Shown: positions 35,089-43,947 of the stretch, piece after piece | Layout of the letters: every line of letters starts with the position of its first letter | Numbering within the stretch: the first letter of the stretch is position 1 | Source: Streptomyces parvus | GTDB taxonomy: Bacteria; Actinomycetota; Actinomycetes; Streptomycetales; Streptomycetaceae | Length of the DNA stretch: 64,000 nucleotides | Assembly: GCF_032121415.1 (NCBI RefSeq) | Contig: NZ_CP135079.1 | Coordinates: forward strand, 6,138,001 to 6,202,000 | Direction of reading: 5' to 3' | Made by a program: the position numbers and the translations under genes | The notes under the pieces: model-generated | The model's input: the letters and a program-made list of their open reading frames with translations, nothing else | Databases searched by the model: none | What the model was told of the DNA's origin: nothing

Positions 35089-36474
35089 ATGACCCGTCGT
35101 GTCGCTCGCGCACTCCACCTGCTCAGCCCGCACCCGTGGCTCGCACCGGTGGCCAGCCCCACCGGGCCGGAGTCCGCCGCCCCGCGCGGCGCGGGGCGGA
35201 CGATGCGCCGGACGGCCGTGGCGGCGACGTTCGCCGCGCTCGCCCTGCCGTTCGCCATCGCGCCCGCCGAGGCCGCGCACCGCCCGCCGCGCACCGGGTT
35301 CGAGACGAGCGAAGGCACCCGCTGGACCGGCGAGGCGGAGGAGCGGGACTTCCTCGCCGCGGTGGACCGGGGGAGCGACCGGGTCTCCGTGGACCGCGTC
35401 GGTACGACCGGCCAGGGCCGCGCCCTGCGGCTCGTGCGCGTCGGCCAGCAGCGGCCCGGCGCCACGACCGTCCTGCTGATCTGCAGCCAGCACGGGGACG
35501 AGCCCGCCGGGCGTGAGGCATGTCTGACCACCATCCGCGACCTGGCGTTCGCCGAGGACGGGGCAACCCGCGCGTTCCTGGCCCGGACGACCCTGCTGGT
35601 GCTGCCGACGGCCAACCCCGACGGGCGCGCCGCCGACACCCGCGGCAACGCCGACGGCGTCGACATCAACCGCGACCACATCGCTCTGGAGACCGCCGAG
35701 GCGCGGACGGTCGCCGCCGTGGTCCGCGACGAACGGCCGGAGGTGATCTACGACTTGCACGAGTACGGCGCGACCCCGCCGTACTACGACAAGGACCTGT
35801 TCGCCCTGTGGCCGCGGAACCTGAACGTCCATGACGGGATCCACGACGCGTCCCGCGCCCTCTCCGAGCGCTATGTCCGCCCCGCCGCGACGGCGGACGG
35901 CTACAGCAGCGGGCACTACGGCATCTGGACCGACCCGGCCACCGGAGAGCCGATCAAGCAGGTCGCCGGGGACGGCCAGGAACGCATCCTGCGCAACACC
36001 TCCGGGCTCAAGCACGCCGTCGGCCTGCTCATCGAGTCCCGGGTCGACGCGCTGAGCGACGCGGAGAAGGCCGATCCGGCGCTCAACCACCGGCGCAGGG
36101 TCGACTCCCAGAAGACCGCGCTCGGCGGGCTCTTCGACTTCACCGACGAACAGCGCGCCCGGCTCCGGACCGCCCCCGCCCTCTCCCGCCTGGCCGGTCT
36201 CACCGACCGGGGACCCGTCTATCTGGGCGGCGCCGACAACGACCCGGCCGAGCCGTCCGAGGTCCTGGTCGACCCGCCGTGCGGCTACCGGCTGGACGCC
36301 GCCCAGTACACGGCGGTGAGGGACGAGCTGGCTCTGCACGGGGTGTGGGCCCGGCCGGAGCGAGATGGCGCATTCGTGCCCTTGCGGCAGTCGGCTCGGA
36401 ACCTGATTCCCCTGCTCCTCGATCAGCGGGCGACATATCACCTCACAAACGGTCAAGCCCGAACCGCTTGTTGA
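35089..36474 (+). CDS. Secreted M14-family zinc carboxypeptidase
   Basis: This protein (461 aa from the chosen start) is an M14 metallopeptidase. Zinc ligands are His135 and Glu138 (SQHGDEPAG) and His224 (YDLHEYG); NPDGRAADTRGNADGVDINRDH is a family signature. A hydrophobic signal peptide follows MRRTAVAA, which starts at an internal ATG at 35203. The upstream ATG at 35089 has GGAGG 9 bases before it, so I list it, but the shorter form would give a normal signal peptide and the true start is uncertain. It is divergent from the M1 pseudogene, whose 5' end has been lost at this junction. Confidence 0.82.
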   Translation: MTRRVARALHLLSPHPWLAPVASPTGPESAAPRGAGRTMRRTAVAATFAALALPFAIAPAEAAHRPPRTGFETSEGTRWTGEAEERDFLAAVDRGSDRVSVDRVGTTGQGRALRLVRVGQQRPGATTVLLICSQHGDEPAGREACLTTIRDLAFAEDGATRAFLARTTLLVLPTANPDGRAADTRGNADGVDINRDHIALETAEARTVAAVVRDERPEVIYDLHEYGATPPYYDKDLFALWPRNLNVHDGIHDASRALSERYVRPAATADGYSSGHYGIWTDPATGEPIKQVAGDGQERILRNTSGLKHAVGLLIESRVDALSDAEKADPALNHRRRVDSQKTALGGLFDFTDEQRARLRTAPALSRLAGLTDRGPVYLGGADNDPAEPSEVLVDPPCGYRLDAAQYTAVRDELALHGVWARPERDGAFVPLRQSARNLIPLLLDQRATYHLTNGQARTAC

Positions 36475-36547
36475 TCCTTCGAGATCCGGGGCAGGTGTGG
36501 TACTGCCTACGGAGAGCGTTTTTCAGACTCGGTGAAAGGTGCCATTT

Positions 36548-38350
36548 GTGTCCCAGGACGACCAGACAGCGGAGGGGCGGGAGGGGCTGGCGGTCACGGC
36601 GGACCTTCCCCCCGAACCGGTCAGTACCAGGACCCCCACCACCGACCGAGTGGTGTTCGGCGTCACGGCGGTTCTCACCCTCGCCTTCGTCGTGTGGGGG
36701 GCGACCGCGACCGACTCCCTGGAGAGCGTTTCCAGCACGCTGCTCGACGGGCTGATCCACAACGGCGGCTGGGCCTTCATGCTGGCCGCCTCCGGCTTCG
36801 TCGTCTTCGCGCTGTGGCTGGCCATCAGCCGGTACGGCAAGATCTGCCTCGGCCAGGAGGGCGAAGAGCCGGAGTTCCGGACCGTCTCCTGGGTCGCCAT
36901 GATGTTCAGCGCCGGTATGGGCATCGGGCTGATGTTCTACGGAGTCAGCGAACCGCTCGCCCACTTCCGTACCCCGCCGCCCGGCACCGACCCGGCGGAC
37001 GCGGCCGACGCCATGCAGACCGCGATGGCCACGACCCTCTTCCACTGGACGCTGCACCCCTGGGCCATCTACGCCGTGGTCGGGCTCGCCATCGCCTACA
37101 GCGCCTACCGGCGGCGCAGGCGGCAGACGATCAGCGCGGTCTTCGAGCCGCTGATCGGCAAGCGGCACGCCTACGGCGGCTTCGGCCGCTTCATCGACAT
37201 CCTGGCCATCTTCGCCACCCTGTTCGGCTCCGCGGCCTCGCTCGGTCTGGGCGCGCTCCAGATCGGCAGCGGCTTCCAGGAACTGGACTGGATGGAGAAG
37301 ACCGGCACCGGTCTGCTCGTCGCCATCATCGCCGTGCTGACCGTCTGCTTCGTCCTCTCCGCCGTCTCCGGTGTGGAGAAGGGCATCCAGTGGCTGTCCA
37401 ACACCAACATGGTGCTGGCCCTGCTCCTGGTGGTGTTCGTCTTCATCGCCGGCCCCACGATCATCGTGCTCGACCTGGTGCCCACCTCCATCGGCGCCTA
37501 CCTCAGCGACCTCGGGCAGCTCGCCGGGCGCACCGAGGCGTCCAGCGGCGAGGGCGTCGCGGACTGGCTCGGCAGCTGGACGGTCTTCTACTGGGCCTGG
37601 TGGATCTCCTGGACGCCCTTCGTCGGCATGTTCATCGCCCGCATCAGCCGCGGCCGTACGATCCGTCAGTTCGTCGGCGGCGTCATCCTGGTGCCCAGCA
37701 CCGTCAGCCTGATCTGGTTCGCCGTCTTCGGCGGCTCGGCCATGAAGCTCGACGAGGCCGGCAAGCTCCAGGGCGCCGACACCCCCGAGGCGCAGCTGTT
37801 CGGCGTCCTCCAGGAGTTCCCGATCGCCACCGTGACGAGCCTCCTGGTGATGATCCTGGTCGGCATCTTCTTCGTCTCCGGGGCCGACGCCGCCTCCATC
37901 GTCATGGGCACCCTCTCGCAGAAGGGCGTCCTCGAACCGGGCAAGTGGATCGTCATCTTCTGGGGTGTCGTGACCGGGGCCGTGGCCGCGATCATGCTGC
38001 TGATCGGCGAGGGCAAGGAGAACGCCCTCCAAGGGCTCCAGAACCTCACCATCCTGGTGGCGGCGCCCTTCACCATCGTGATGATCGGCATGTGCGTGGC
38101 TCTGATGCGGGACCTGCGCAAGGACCCGCAGATCGTCCGCCAGGAGTTCGGCGTGGAAGCGGTCGAGTCCGCGGTGATCGAGGGGCACGCCAAGTACGAC
38201 GGCGACTTCGAGATCCGGATCGGCCCCGGGACCACGCCGGTCACGGACGAGCGCCACAAGCACGAGGCCGGCGGATCGGGTTCGACGGCCACGTCGGTCT
38301 CCACCGAGAAGCGGCCCTCGGACCCCACGGAGGAGCGGCCCTCCGGCTGA
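36548..38350 (+). CDS. BCCT-family betaine/choline transporter
   Basis: This 600-aa protein has twelve predicted transmembrane helices and is a BCCT transporter that imports compatible solutes such as glycine betaine. Key motifs are MMFSAGMGIGLMFYGVSEPL in the substrate-binding region, TLFHWTLHPWAIYA and the hallmark WAWWISWTPFVGMFIARISRGR. A hydrophilic C-terminal tail of about 85 residues probably senses osmotic stress, as in BetP. The GTG at 36548 is chosen because GAAAGG lies 8 bases upstream; an earlier in-frame GTG overlaps the ribosome site. A pair of strong hairpins follows the stop. Confidence 0.93.
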   Translation: MSQDDQTAEGREGLAVTADLPPEPVSTRTPTTDRVVFGVTAVLTLAFVVWGATATDSLESVSSTLLDGLIHNGGWAFMLAASGFVVFALWLAISRYGKICLGQEGEEPEFRTVSWVAMMFSAGMGIGLMFYGVSEPLAHFRTPPPGTDPADAADAMQTAMATTLFHWTLHPWAIYAVVGLAIAYSAYRRRRRQTISAVFEPLIGKRHAYGGFGRFIDILAIFATLFGSAASLGLGALQIGSGFQELDWMEKTGTGLLVAIIAVLTVCFVLSAVSGVEKGIQWLSNTNMVLALLLVVFVFIAGPTIIVLDLVPTSIGAYLSDLGQLAGRTEASSGEGVADWLGSWTVFYWAWWISWTPFVGMFIARISRGRTIRQFVGGVILVPSTVSLIWFAVFGGSAMKLDEAGKLQGADTPEAQLFGVLQEFPIATVTSLLVMILVGIFFVSGADAASIVMGTLSQKGVLEPGKWIVIFWGVVTGAVAAIMLLIGEGKENALQGLQNLTILVAAPFTIVMIGMCVALMRDLRKDPQIVRQEFGVEAVESAVIEGHAKYDGDFEIRIGPGTTPVTDERHKHEAGGSGSTATSVSTEKRPSDPTEERPSG

Positions 38351-38357
38351 CACCGGC

Positions 38358-38430
38358 CGCGCGGCGCCGAGCCGCGCGACCGCACAGCCGTCCCGGAGCC
38401 CGCGACCGCACGCCGGTCGCGGGCTCCGGG
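38358..38430. terminator. Tandem hairpins between convergent BCCT and DAO genes
   Basis: The first hairpin is an 8-bp stem (CGCGCGGC at 38358-38365 with 38371-38378). The second is a perfect 17-bp stem, 38392-38408 with 38414-38430, and a 5-base loop. They sit between convergent stop codons and probably end both transcripts. Confidence 0.85.
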
Positions 38431-38575
38431 CGTGTGCGCCCGAAGCCGGGCCGGGGAGCGCCGCGCCGGCGGGTGGCCGCGTCCGGCTGTGCCGGGCCCG
38501 CGTCAGGCCGTGCCCGTGCAGCGGCCGCGCCGGTGCTCCGGCTGGCCGGGCCCGGGCCCGCCGGGACCACCCCGG

Positions 38576-39508
38576 TCACCCCACCAGCGCCGCCGTCGCG
38601 CGTGCGCAGCCCCAGGCCACCGTCACGCCCGCGCCGCCGTGTCCGTAGTTGTGCACCAGCAGGCCGCCGCCGCGCAGCGTCTCCGCCTCGATCCGGACCC
38701 CCGCCTCCCGCGCCGGGCGCAGCCCGACCCGGTGGCCGAGCACCCGGGCGTCGGCGATCTCCGGGCGGACGCGCGCACACCGCGCCACGATCTCCCGCGC
38801 CGTGTCCGGGTCGGGCTCGGTGCGCGGGTCGTCCGCCTCCGCCGTACCGCCCAGCACCAGCCGCCCCGGCTGCGGGAAGAAGTACGTCGTCGCGGCCGAC
38901 GCCGGATCCGCCTGCGTGTACCACTCCTCGATGCCCGGGTTCTCCACCGCGACCAGCTGCCCCCGCACCGGCCGCACCCCGGCGTCGGGCACCAGCTCGC
39001 GCGCCCCGAGCCCCGTGCAGTTCACCACCACCGGGCCCACTGCCGCCGCTTCGCCGAACCCCGTCACGGCCCGACGTTCCACCGCACCGCCCGCCGCCAC
39101 CAGCCGCCGCTCCAGCCACTCCAGATGGGACGGCATGTCCAGCAGCGGCAGCGTCACCCGTAGCCCTTCGGGCACCTCCACGGCGTCCTTCAGCCCGGCC
39201 GCCCAGTCGCCCAGCGCCGCCAACCGCTCCCCGCCGTGCAGCCCCGCCACCCGCCGCACACCGGTCTCCTCCGGGGCGCCTGCCAGCTCCTCGTACACCG
39301 CCAGCGTCTCCAGCGACCAGTCGCCCACCCGCTCGGCCGGCTCGATCCGGTACGGCCACCACAGGGCCCCCGCCACAGCCGACGTGGTGGCCCCGGCCGG
39401 ATCGCGCGACCAGACCCGCACGCGCAGCCCGCGCTCCGCCAACGTCACGGCGGTGGTGAGCCCGACGACTCCGCCGCCCACCACGATCACATCCGCCACC
39501 ACGGTCAC
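38576..39508 (-). CDS. D-amino-acid oxidase (FAD)
   Basis: This 310-aa flavoprotein matches D-amino-acid oxidase (DAO). The FAD-binding Rossmann motif VIVVGGGVVGLTTAVTLAERG opens the protein. GALWWPYRIEP is a family motif, and the C-terminal DAO signature is VLGHRVGLRP followed by LVHNYGHGGAGVTVAWG. The enzyme would deaminate D-amino acids to 2-oxoacids with H2O2. I chose the GTG at 39508 because GAGGG lies about 7 bases upstream and a longer frame adds 77 low-complexity residues. It is a single gene, convergent with BCCT. Confidence 0.9.
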   Translation of the reverse strand: MTVVADVIVVGGGVVGLTTAVTLAERGLRVRVWSRDPAGATTSAVAGALWWPYRIEPAERVGDWSLETLAVYEELAGAPEETGVRRVAGLHGGERLAALGDWAAGLKDAVEVPEGLRVTLPLLDMPSHLEWLERRLVAAGGAVERRAVTGFGEAAAVGPVVVNCTGLGARELVPDAGVRPVRGQLVAVENPGIEEWYTQADPASAATTYFFPQPGRLVLGGTAEADDPRTEPDPDTAREIVARCARVRPEIADARVLGHRVGLRPAREAGVRIEAETLRGGGLLVHNYGHGGAGVTVAWGCARATAALVG

Positions 39509-39663
39509 TCCCCTTCCCTCGGCCCCGGTGCGTCGCTGCCCGGACGCTAACCGAAACCGGAATCCCGGGGCCAGAGCAACCGGAGTCCCCGCGCCGGGGG
39601 GAGTGGCAGCCCCGCCGCGCAGGGCGCGGTGCCCCGCCGGTTCGACAAGTTGAGACAGGCTCG

Positions 39664-39705
39664 TTGACAGCGGTCGCCCCCGGCAGGATTCTGAGAGCGC
39701 TCTCA
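39664..39705 (+). promoter_or_regulatory. TTGACA -35 box and LacI/CebR-type operator
   Basis: TTGACA is at 39664-39669. A -10 near 39685-39693 is unclear. TGAGAGCGCTCTCA at 39692-39705 is a perfect 14-base palindrome. It differs in two symmetric bases from the CebR-type box TGGGAGCGCTCCCA of Streptomyces glucan/cellulose regulation. It lies about 60 bases before the GH64 gene and would cover the start of transcription, so sugar-induced de-repression is likely. Confidence 0.65.
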
Positions 39706-39765
39706 CGCTCAGGTGATGTGCCCCCCGCGCTCCACCCACGCATCCGCCCGATGAGGAGGACGAGC

Positions 39766-40962
39766 ATGTCCGTTCTATGGAGAGGTCTCGGCGCGCTGAC
39801 CGCCGCCCTGGCCCTCGCCCTGGGTCTGACCACCGGCGTCGGGCAGACGCCGGCGGAGGCGGCGGTACCCGCCACCATCCCGCTGACCATCAAGAACGAC
39901 TCGGGACGCGCCGACCAGATCTACGTCTACAACCTCGGAACGGAGCTCTCCACCGGCCGCCAGGGCTGGGCGGACGCGAACGGCGCCTTCCACCCCTGGC
40001 CCGCCGGAGGCAACCCGCCCACCCCGGCCCCGGACGCGTCGATCGCCGGTCCGCGGAACGGGCAGTCCGTGACGATCCGGATGCCGAAGTTCTCCGGACG
40101 CGTCTACTTCTCGTACGGTCAGAAGCTCGTCTTCAAGGTCACCACCGGCGGTCTCGTGCAGCCCGCCGTGCAGAACCCGAGCGACCCGAACAGGAACATC
40201 CTGTTCAACTGGACCGAGTACACGCTCAACGACGCGGGCCTGTGGATCAACAGCACCCAGGTCGACATGTTCTCCGCCCCCTACTCCGTCGGCGTCAGGG
40301 CGCCGGGCGGGGCCGTCAAGAGCACCGGCAAGCTCAAGCCGGGCGGCTACAACGCGGTGTTCAACAACCTCAGGAACCAGTCCGGCGGCTGGTCCGGCCT
40401 GGTCCAGACCCGGTCCGACGGAACGGTGCTGCGCGCCCTGTCCCCGGGCCACGGCGTCGGGAGCGGAGTCCTGCCGTCCGGGATCATGAACGACTACATC
40501 AACCGGGTCTGGAGCCGCTACAGCGGCTCCGTGCTGACGGTGACGCCGTTCGCGCACGAACCGAACACCAAGTACTACGGCCGGGTCTCCGGCAACGTCA
40601 TGAACTTCACCAACGGCTCGGGCGCCGTCGTGACATCGTTCCAGAAGCCGGACTCGGACAGCGTCTTCGGTTGTTACAAGCACCTGGACGCGCCCAACGA
40701 CCAGGTGCGCGGCCCGATCTCCCGCACCCTGTGCGCGGGCTTCAACCGCTCCACCCTGCTGACCAGCGCGAACCAGCCCGACAACAACGCGGCGAACTTC
40801 TACAAGGACTCCGTGACCAACCACTACTCCCGCCTCATCCACGCGCAGATGGTGGACGGCAAGGCGTACGGCTTCGCCTTCGACGACGTGGGCGCCCACG
40901 AGTCGCTCGTCCATGACGGCAACCCGCAGGAGGCGCTGATCACGCTCGACCGCTTCAGCTGA
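39766..40962 (+). CDS. Secreted GH64-family beta-1,3-glucanase
   Basis: This 398-aa protein has a Sec signal peptide (residues about 1-32, cleavage near EAA). The mature part is a glycoside hydrolase family 64/thaumatin-like domain, usually a laminaripentaose-producing beta-1,3-glucanase acting on fungal wall glucan. Supporting stretches are LTIKNDSGRADQIYVYNLG, FNWTEYTLNDAGLWINSTQVDMFSAP and HYSRLIHAQMVDGKAYGFAFDDVG. Catalytic acid residues were not placed exactly. GAGGAGG lies just before the ATG. The upstream CebR-like operator predicts control by glucan sugars. Confidence 0.88.
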   Translation: MSVLWRGLGALTAALALALGLTTGVGQTPAEAAVPATIPLTIKNDSGRADQIYVYNLGTELSTGRQGWADANGAFHPWPAGGNPPTPAPDASIAGPRNGQSVTIRMPKFSGRVYFSYGQKLVFKVTTGGLVQPAVQNPSDPNRNILFNWTEYTLNDAGLWINSTQVDMFSAPYSVGVRAPGGAVKSTGKLKPGGYNAVFNNLRNQSGGWSGLVQTRSDGTVLRALSPGHGVGSGVLPSGIMNDYINRVWSRYSGSVLTVTPFAHEPNTKYYGRVSGNVMNFTNGSGAVVTSFQKPDSDSVFGCYKHLDAPNDQVRGPISRTLCAGFNRSTLLTSANQPDNNAANFYKDSVTNHYSRLIHAQMVDGKAYGFAFDDVGAHESLVHDGNPQEALITLDRFS

Positions 40963-40974
40963 CCGTCCCGCTTC

Positions 40975-41004
40975 CCGGCCCGGTGGGGCACGCCCCCGGG
41001 CCGG
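40975..41004 (+). terminator. Terminator after the GH64 gene
   Basis: CCGGCCC (40975-40981) pairs with GGGCCGG (40998-41004), and inside it GGGG pairs with CCCC across a 4-base loop. It lies 13 bases past the glucanase stop. Confidence 0.6.
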
Positions 41005-41117
41005 TCGCCCCCCGGTGCGTCCTTCTCCGCCCTCGCCGGCCCAAGAGACGGTCAAGATCTGGCCAAGGGCTGTCCCTCGTCAACTCCCCTGAGGGGGAAG
41101 GGGGTTAACGTCCGCGC

Positions 41118-41852
41118 GTGAGAATCACCCGAACCCCCCGCACGGCGCCGACCACGCGCCGCACCCTGCTCCGTGCCTCCGCGGCCACCGCGGCGGCGGG
41201 CGTGCTCGCCGCGGGCTCCTCGTCCGTGGGCGCCGCCCCGCGCACCCGGTCCGCGACCGCGGCGAGGCCCACGACCCCGGCCGCGGCGCTGAAGGAACTC
41301 GCCGCCGGGAACCGCCGCTGGCGCACGCTCCGCCAACGGCATCCTCACGAGACCGCCCGGGTGCGCGGCGCCCTGGCCTCCGGCCAGTCGCCGTTCGCGC
41401 TGATACTCGGCTGCATCGACTCCCGCGTCCCCCCGGAGCTGGTCTTCGACCAGGGACTCGGCGACCTGATGACCGTCCGCTCGGCCGGCGAGGTGCTGGA
41501 CGAGGCGGTTCTCGGCAGCATCGCCTACGGCGTCCTCGAACTGGGCATCCCCCTGGTGGTGGTCCTCGGCCACCAGTCGTGCGGCGCGGTCGCCGCCGCG
41601 GTCCACGCGGAGGAGACCGGGGAGAGCCTGCCCGCGCACATCCAGTACGTGGCCGACCAGATCAGGCCCGCGATCGTGCCCGGGCAGCACGGCGAAGCCC
41701 GGGTGGACGCCACGGTCAGCGCCCAGGTCCGGCTGGTCCGCTCCCGGCTGGCGCGCGAGGCCGATCTCGCGGCGAGGGTGGCCGCCGGGGAGCTGGCGAT
41801 CGTGGGTGCACGGTACGAACTGGGGACCCAGCTGGTCCACCGGGTGGGCTGA
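41118..41852 (+). CDS. Tat-exported beta-type carbonic anhydrase
   Basis: This 244-aa protein is a beta-class carbonic anhydrase, converting CO2 to bicarbonate. Zinc-binding and active-site residues are visible: Cys99, Asp101 and Arg103 (GCIDSR), His152 and Cys155 (GHQSCGA). The N-terminus is a twin-arginine-type signal (TTRRTLLRAS then a hydrophobic A-rich helix) ending near residue 40, so the enzyme is probably secreted or lipid-face associated. Export is known for only some actinobacterial homologues. The GTG at 41118 is the best start, although its ribosome site is poor. A 32-base hairpin lies downstream. Confidence 0.88.
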   Translation: MRITRTPRTAPTTRRTLLRASAATAAAGVLAAGSSSVGAAPRTRSATAARPTTPAAALKELAAGNRRWRTLRQRHPHETARVRGALASGQSPFALILGCIDSRVPPELVFDQGLGDLMTVRSAGEVLDEAVLGSIAYGVLELGIPLVVVLGHQSCGAVAAAVHAEETGESLPAHIQYVADQIRPAIVPGQHGEARVDATVSAQVRLVRSRLAREADLAARVAAGELAIVGARYELGTQLVHRVG

Positions 41853-42203
41853 CTGCCGGGGCACCGGGCCGCCGCGACCCCGCGCGGCCGGATCCCCGGG
41901 GCTCCCGGGCCCCTCGGGCTCCCGGCCGCAGGCCCTCCTGCCGGAGGCTGAAGCACGGCGGGTCCGGGCGGCGGCGCGAGTGGGTGGGGCTGGTGGTGGC
42001 GCCCGGCACCGGGCGCCACCACCTCCGGTCCGGACGGCGGGGCCGAGCTGACCGGAGGCACGGGGCCGGCGGTGGCACGGGGTCCCAGGCACCGGGCGCC
42101 TGGCCTCCGCGCCGACCGACGGGGCAGGGCCACCGTGGGCATCGGCCGTCGGGGCATCGCCCGGCAGGGGCATCGAGCGCCGGCGACTAGGATCGGGATC
42201 CTG
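41853..42203. other. Intergenic region after carbonic anhydrase
   Basis: This 351-base gap holds a perfect 15-bp inverted repeat with a 2-base centre (41992-42006 and 42009-42023), a likely carbonic-anhydrase terminator though 140 bases past the stop. A smaller hairpin (CCAGGC/GCCTGG) is at 42085-42103. GGGCATCG occurs three times near the end. I see no gene. Confidence 0.6.
42137..42175 (+). repeat. Three GGGCATCG direct repeats before ABC-F gene
   Basis: GGGCATCG is found at 42137-42144, 42152-42159 and 42168-42175, spaced 15 and 16 bases apart, ending 28 bases before the ABC-F ATG. The spacing is not a helical multiple, so this may be an expanded repeat rather than a clustered binding site. 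Confidence 0.5.
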
Positions 42204-43841
42204 ATGACTGCCACTCTCGTCGCCAAGGACCTCGCCGCCGGACACGGCGACCGCACGCTCTTCGCCGGGCTCGACCTCGTCGTCGCCCCCGGTGACGTGA
42301 TCGGTCTCGTCGGAGCCAACGGGGCGGGCAAGTCCTCCTTGCTCCGCCTGCTCGCCGGGCTCGACCGGCCGGAGGAGGGCGAGCTGCGGCTCTCCCCGCC
42401 CACCGCCACCGTCGGCCACCTCCCACAGGAGCCCGAGCGCCGGGACGGCGAGACCGTGGCCGCCTTCCTGGCCCGACGGACCGGCGTCGCCGACGCCCAG
42501 CGCACCATGGACGAGGCGACCGAGGCCCTGGTCGCGGGAGCCCCGGGCGCGGACGACGCGTACTCCGACGCCCTGGAGCGCTGGCTCGCCCTCGGTGGCG
42601 CGGACCTGGAGGAGCGGGCCGAGCAGGTCGCCGCCGAGCTGGGCCTGACCGTGGGCCTCGACCGGCCCATGACCGCGCTCTCCGGCGGACAGGCGGCGCG
42701 CGCCGGACTCGCCTCGCTTCTTCTCTCCCGCTACGACGTGTTCCTCCTCGACGAGCCCACCAACGACCTCGACCTGGACGGCCTGGAGCGCCTGGAGCGC
42801 TTCGTGTCCGGCCTGCGCGCGGGCACCGTCGTCATCAGCCACGACCGGGAGTTCCTGATGCGCACGGTCACCAAGGTGCTGGAGCTGGACCTCGCCCAGC
42901 AGCAGATCAACCTGTACGGCGGTGGCTACGCGGCCTACCTGGAGGAGCGCGAGACCGCCCGCCGGCACGCCCGCGAGGACTACGAGGAGTACGCCGACAA
43001 GAAGGCCTCCCTCGAAGCACGCGGTCACATGCAGCGCTCCTGGATGGACAAGGGTGTGAAGAACGCCCGCCGCAAGGCCACCGACGGCGACAAGCTCGGC
43101 CGCAACGCCCGCAGCGAGGCCAGTGAGAAGCAGGCCGCGAAGGCCCGCCAGACCCAGCGCATGATCGAACGCCTCGATGTCGTGGAGGAGCCCCGCAAGG
43201 AGTGGGAGCTGCGGATGGAGATCGCCTCCGCCCCGCGCTCCGGATCCGTCGTCGCCACCCTGCGTGAAGCCCGCGTCGCGCGCGGCGACTTCACCTTCGG
43301 CCCCGCCTCGCTCCAGATCGACTGGGCGGACCGGGTCGCCATCACCGGGGCCAACGGCGCGGGCAAGTCCACGCTGCTGGCCGCCCTGTTGGAGCGGGTG
43401 CCGCTGGACTCCGGGAACGCCACGCTCGGTTCGGGGGTCGTGGTCGGCGAAGTGGACCAGGCCCGCAAGCTGTTCCTCGGGACGCAGTCGCTGCTGGACG
43501 CGTTCTGCGCGGCCGTGCCCGACACGGAACCGGCCGAAGTCCGCACCCTGCTGGCCAAGTTCGGCCTGCGCGCCGACCATGTGATGCGCCCGGCCACCAG
43601 CCTCTCCCCCGGGGAGCGCACCCGCGCCGCCCTCGCCCTGCTCCAGGGCCGGGGCGTGAACCTCCTGGTGCTCGACGAGCCGACGAACCACCTGGACCTG
43701 CCCGCCATCGAGCAGTTGGAGGCGGCCCTGGAGACGTACACGGGCACCCTGCTGCTGGTCACGCACGACCGCCGGATGCTGGAGGCGGTCCGCACCACGC
43801 GCCGCATCGAAGTGGCGGACGGCCAGATCAAGGAAGTCTGA
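42204..43841 (+). CDS. ABC-F family ATPase
   Basis: This 545-aa protein has two ABC cassettes and no membrane segments. Walker A is GANGAGKSS and GANGAGKST, signature motifs LSGGQAAR and LSPGERTR, and Walker B LLDEPTNDLD and LDEPTNHLDL. A charged helical linker (about 230-310, YLEERETARRHAREDYEEYADKK region) joins them. It would act on translating ribosomes. It differs from the other ABC-F gene at 16839-18470 in linker and signature, and is not its duplicate. The ATG at 42204 is preceded by GGATC only, a weak ribosome site. It is convergent with tex. Confidence 0.86.
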   Translation: MTATLVAKDLAAGHGDRTLFAGLDLVVAPGDVIGLVGANGAGKSSLLRLLAGLDRPEEGELRLSPPTATVGHLPQEPERRDGETVAAFLARRTGVADAQRTMDEATEALVAGAPGADDAYSDALERWLALGGADLEERAEQVAAELGLTVGLDRPMTALSGGQAARAGLASLLLSRYDVFLLDEPTNDLDLDGLERLERFVSGLRAGTVVISHDREFLMRTVTKVLELDLAQQQINLYGGGYAAYLEERETARRHAREDYEEYADKKASLEARGHMQRSWMDKGVKNARRKATDGDKLGRNARSEASEKQAAKARQTQRMIERLDVVEEPRKEWELRMEIASAPRSGSVVATLREARVARGDFTFGPASLQIDWADRVAITGANGAGKSTLLAALLERVPLDSGNATLGSGVVVGEVDQARKLFLGTQSLLDAFCAAVPDTEPAEVRTLLAKFGLRADHVMRPATSLSPGERTRAALALLQGRGVNLLVLDEPTNHLDLPAIEQLEAALETYTGTLLLVTHDRRMLEAVRTTRRIEVADGQIKEV

Positions 43842-43860
43842 GCAACGTCACGGGGGGTGA

Positions 43861-43918
43861 GTGCGGCCCGCACTCAACCCCCGTAACCCCGCGTGGGAAC
43901 GGGGAGGGCGGGCCGCAC
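43861..43918. terminator. Bidirectional terminator between ABC-F and tex
   Basis: GTGCGGCCCGC (43861-43871) pairs perfectly with 43908-43918. The long loop holds an inner stem, CCCCGT (43880-43885) with ACGGGG (43899-43904). It lies between convergent stop codons. Confidence 0.65.
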
Positions 43919-43947
43919 ACGGCGATCCGCCCCCGGAGACCACCAGG

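Noticed and set aside
36443..38353. A 636-codon minus-strand frame opposite the BCCT transporter
   Set aside because: Entirely antisense to a clear transporter and composed of repetitive His/Asp/Gly-rich shadow text.
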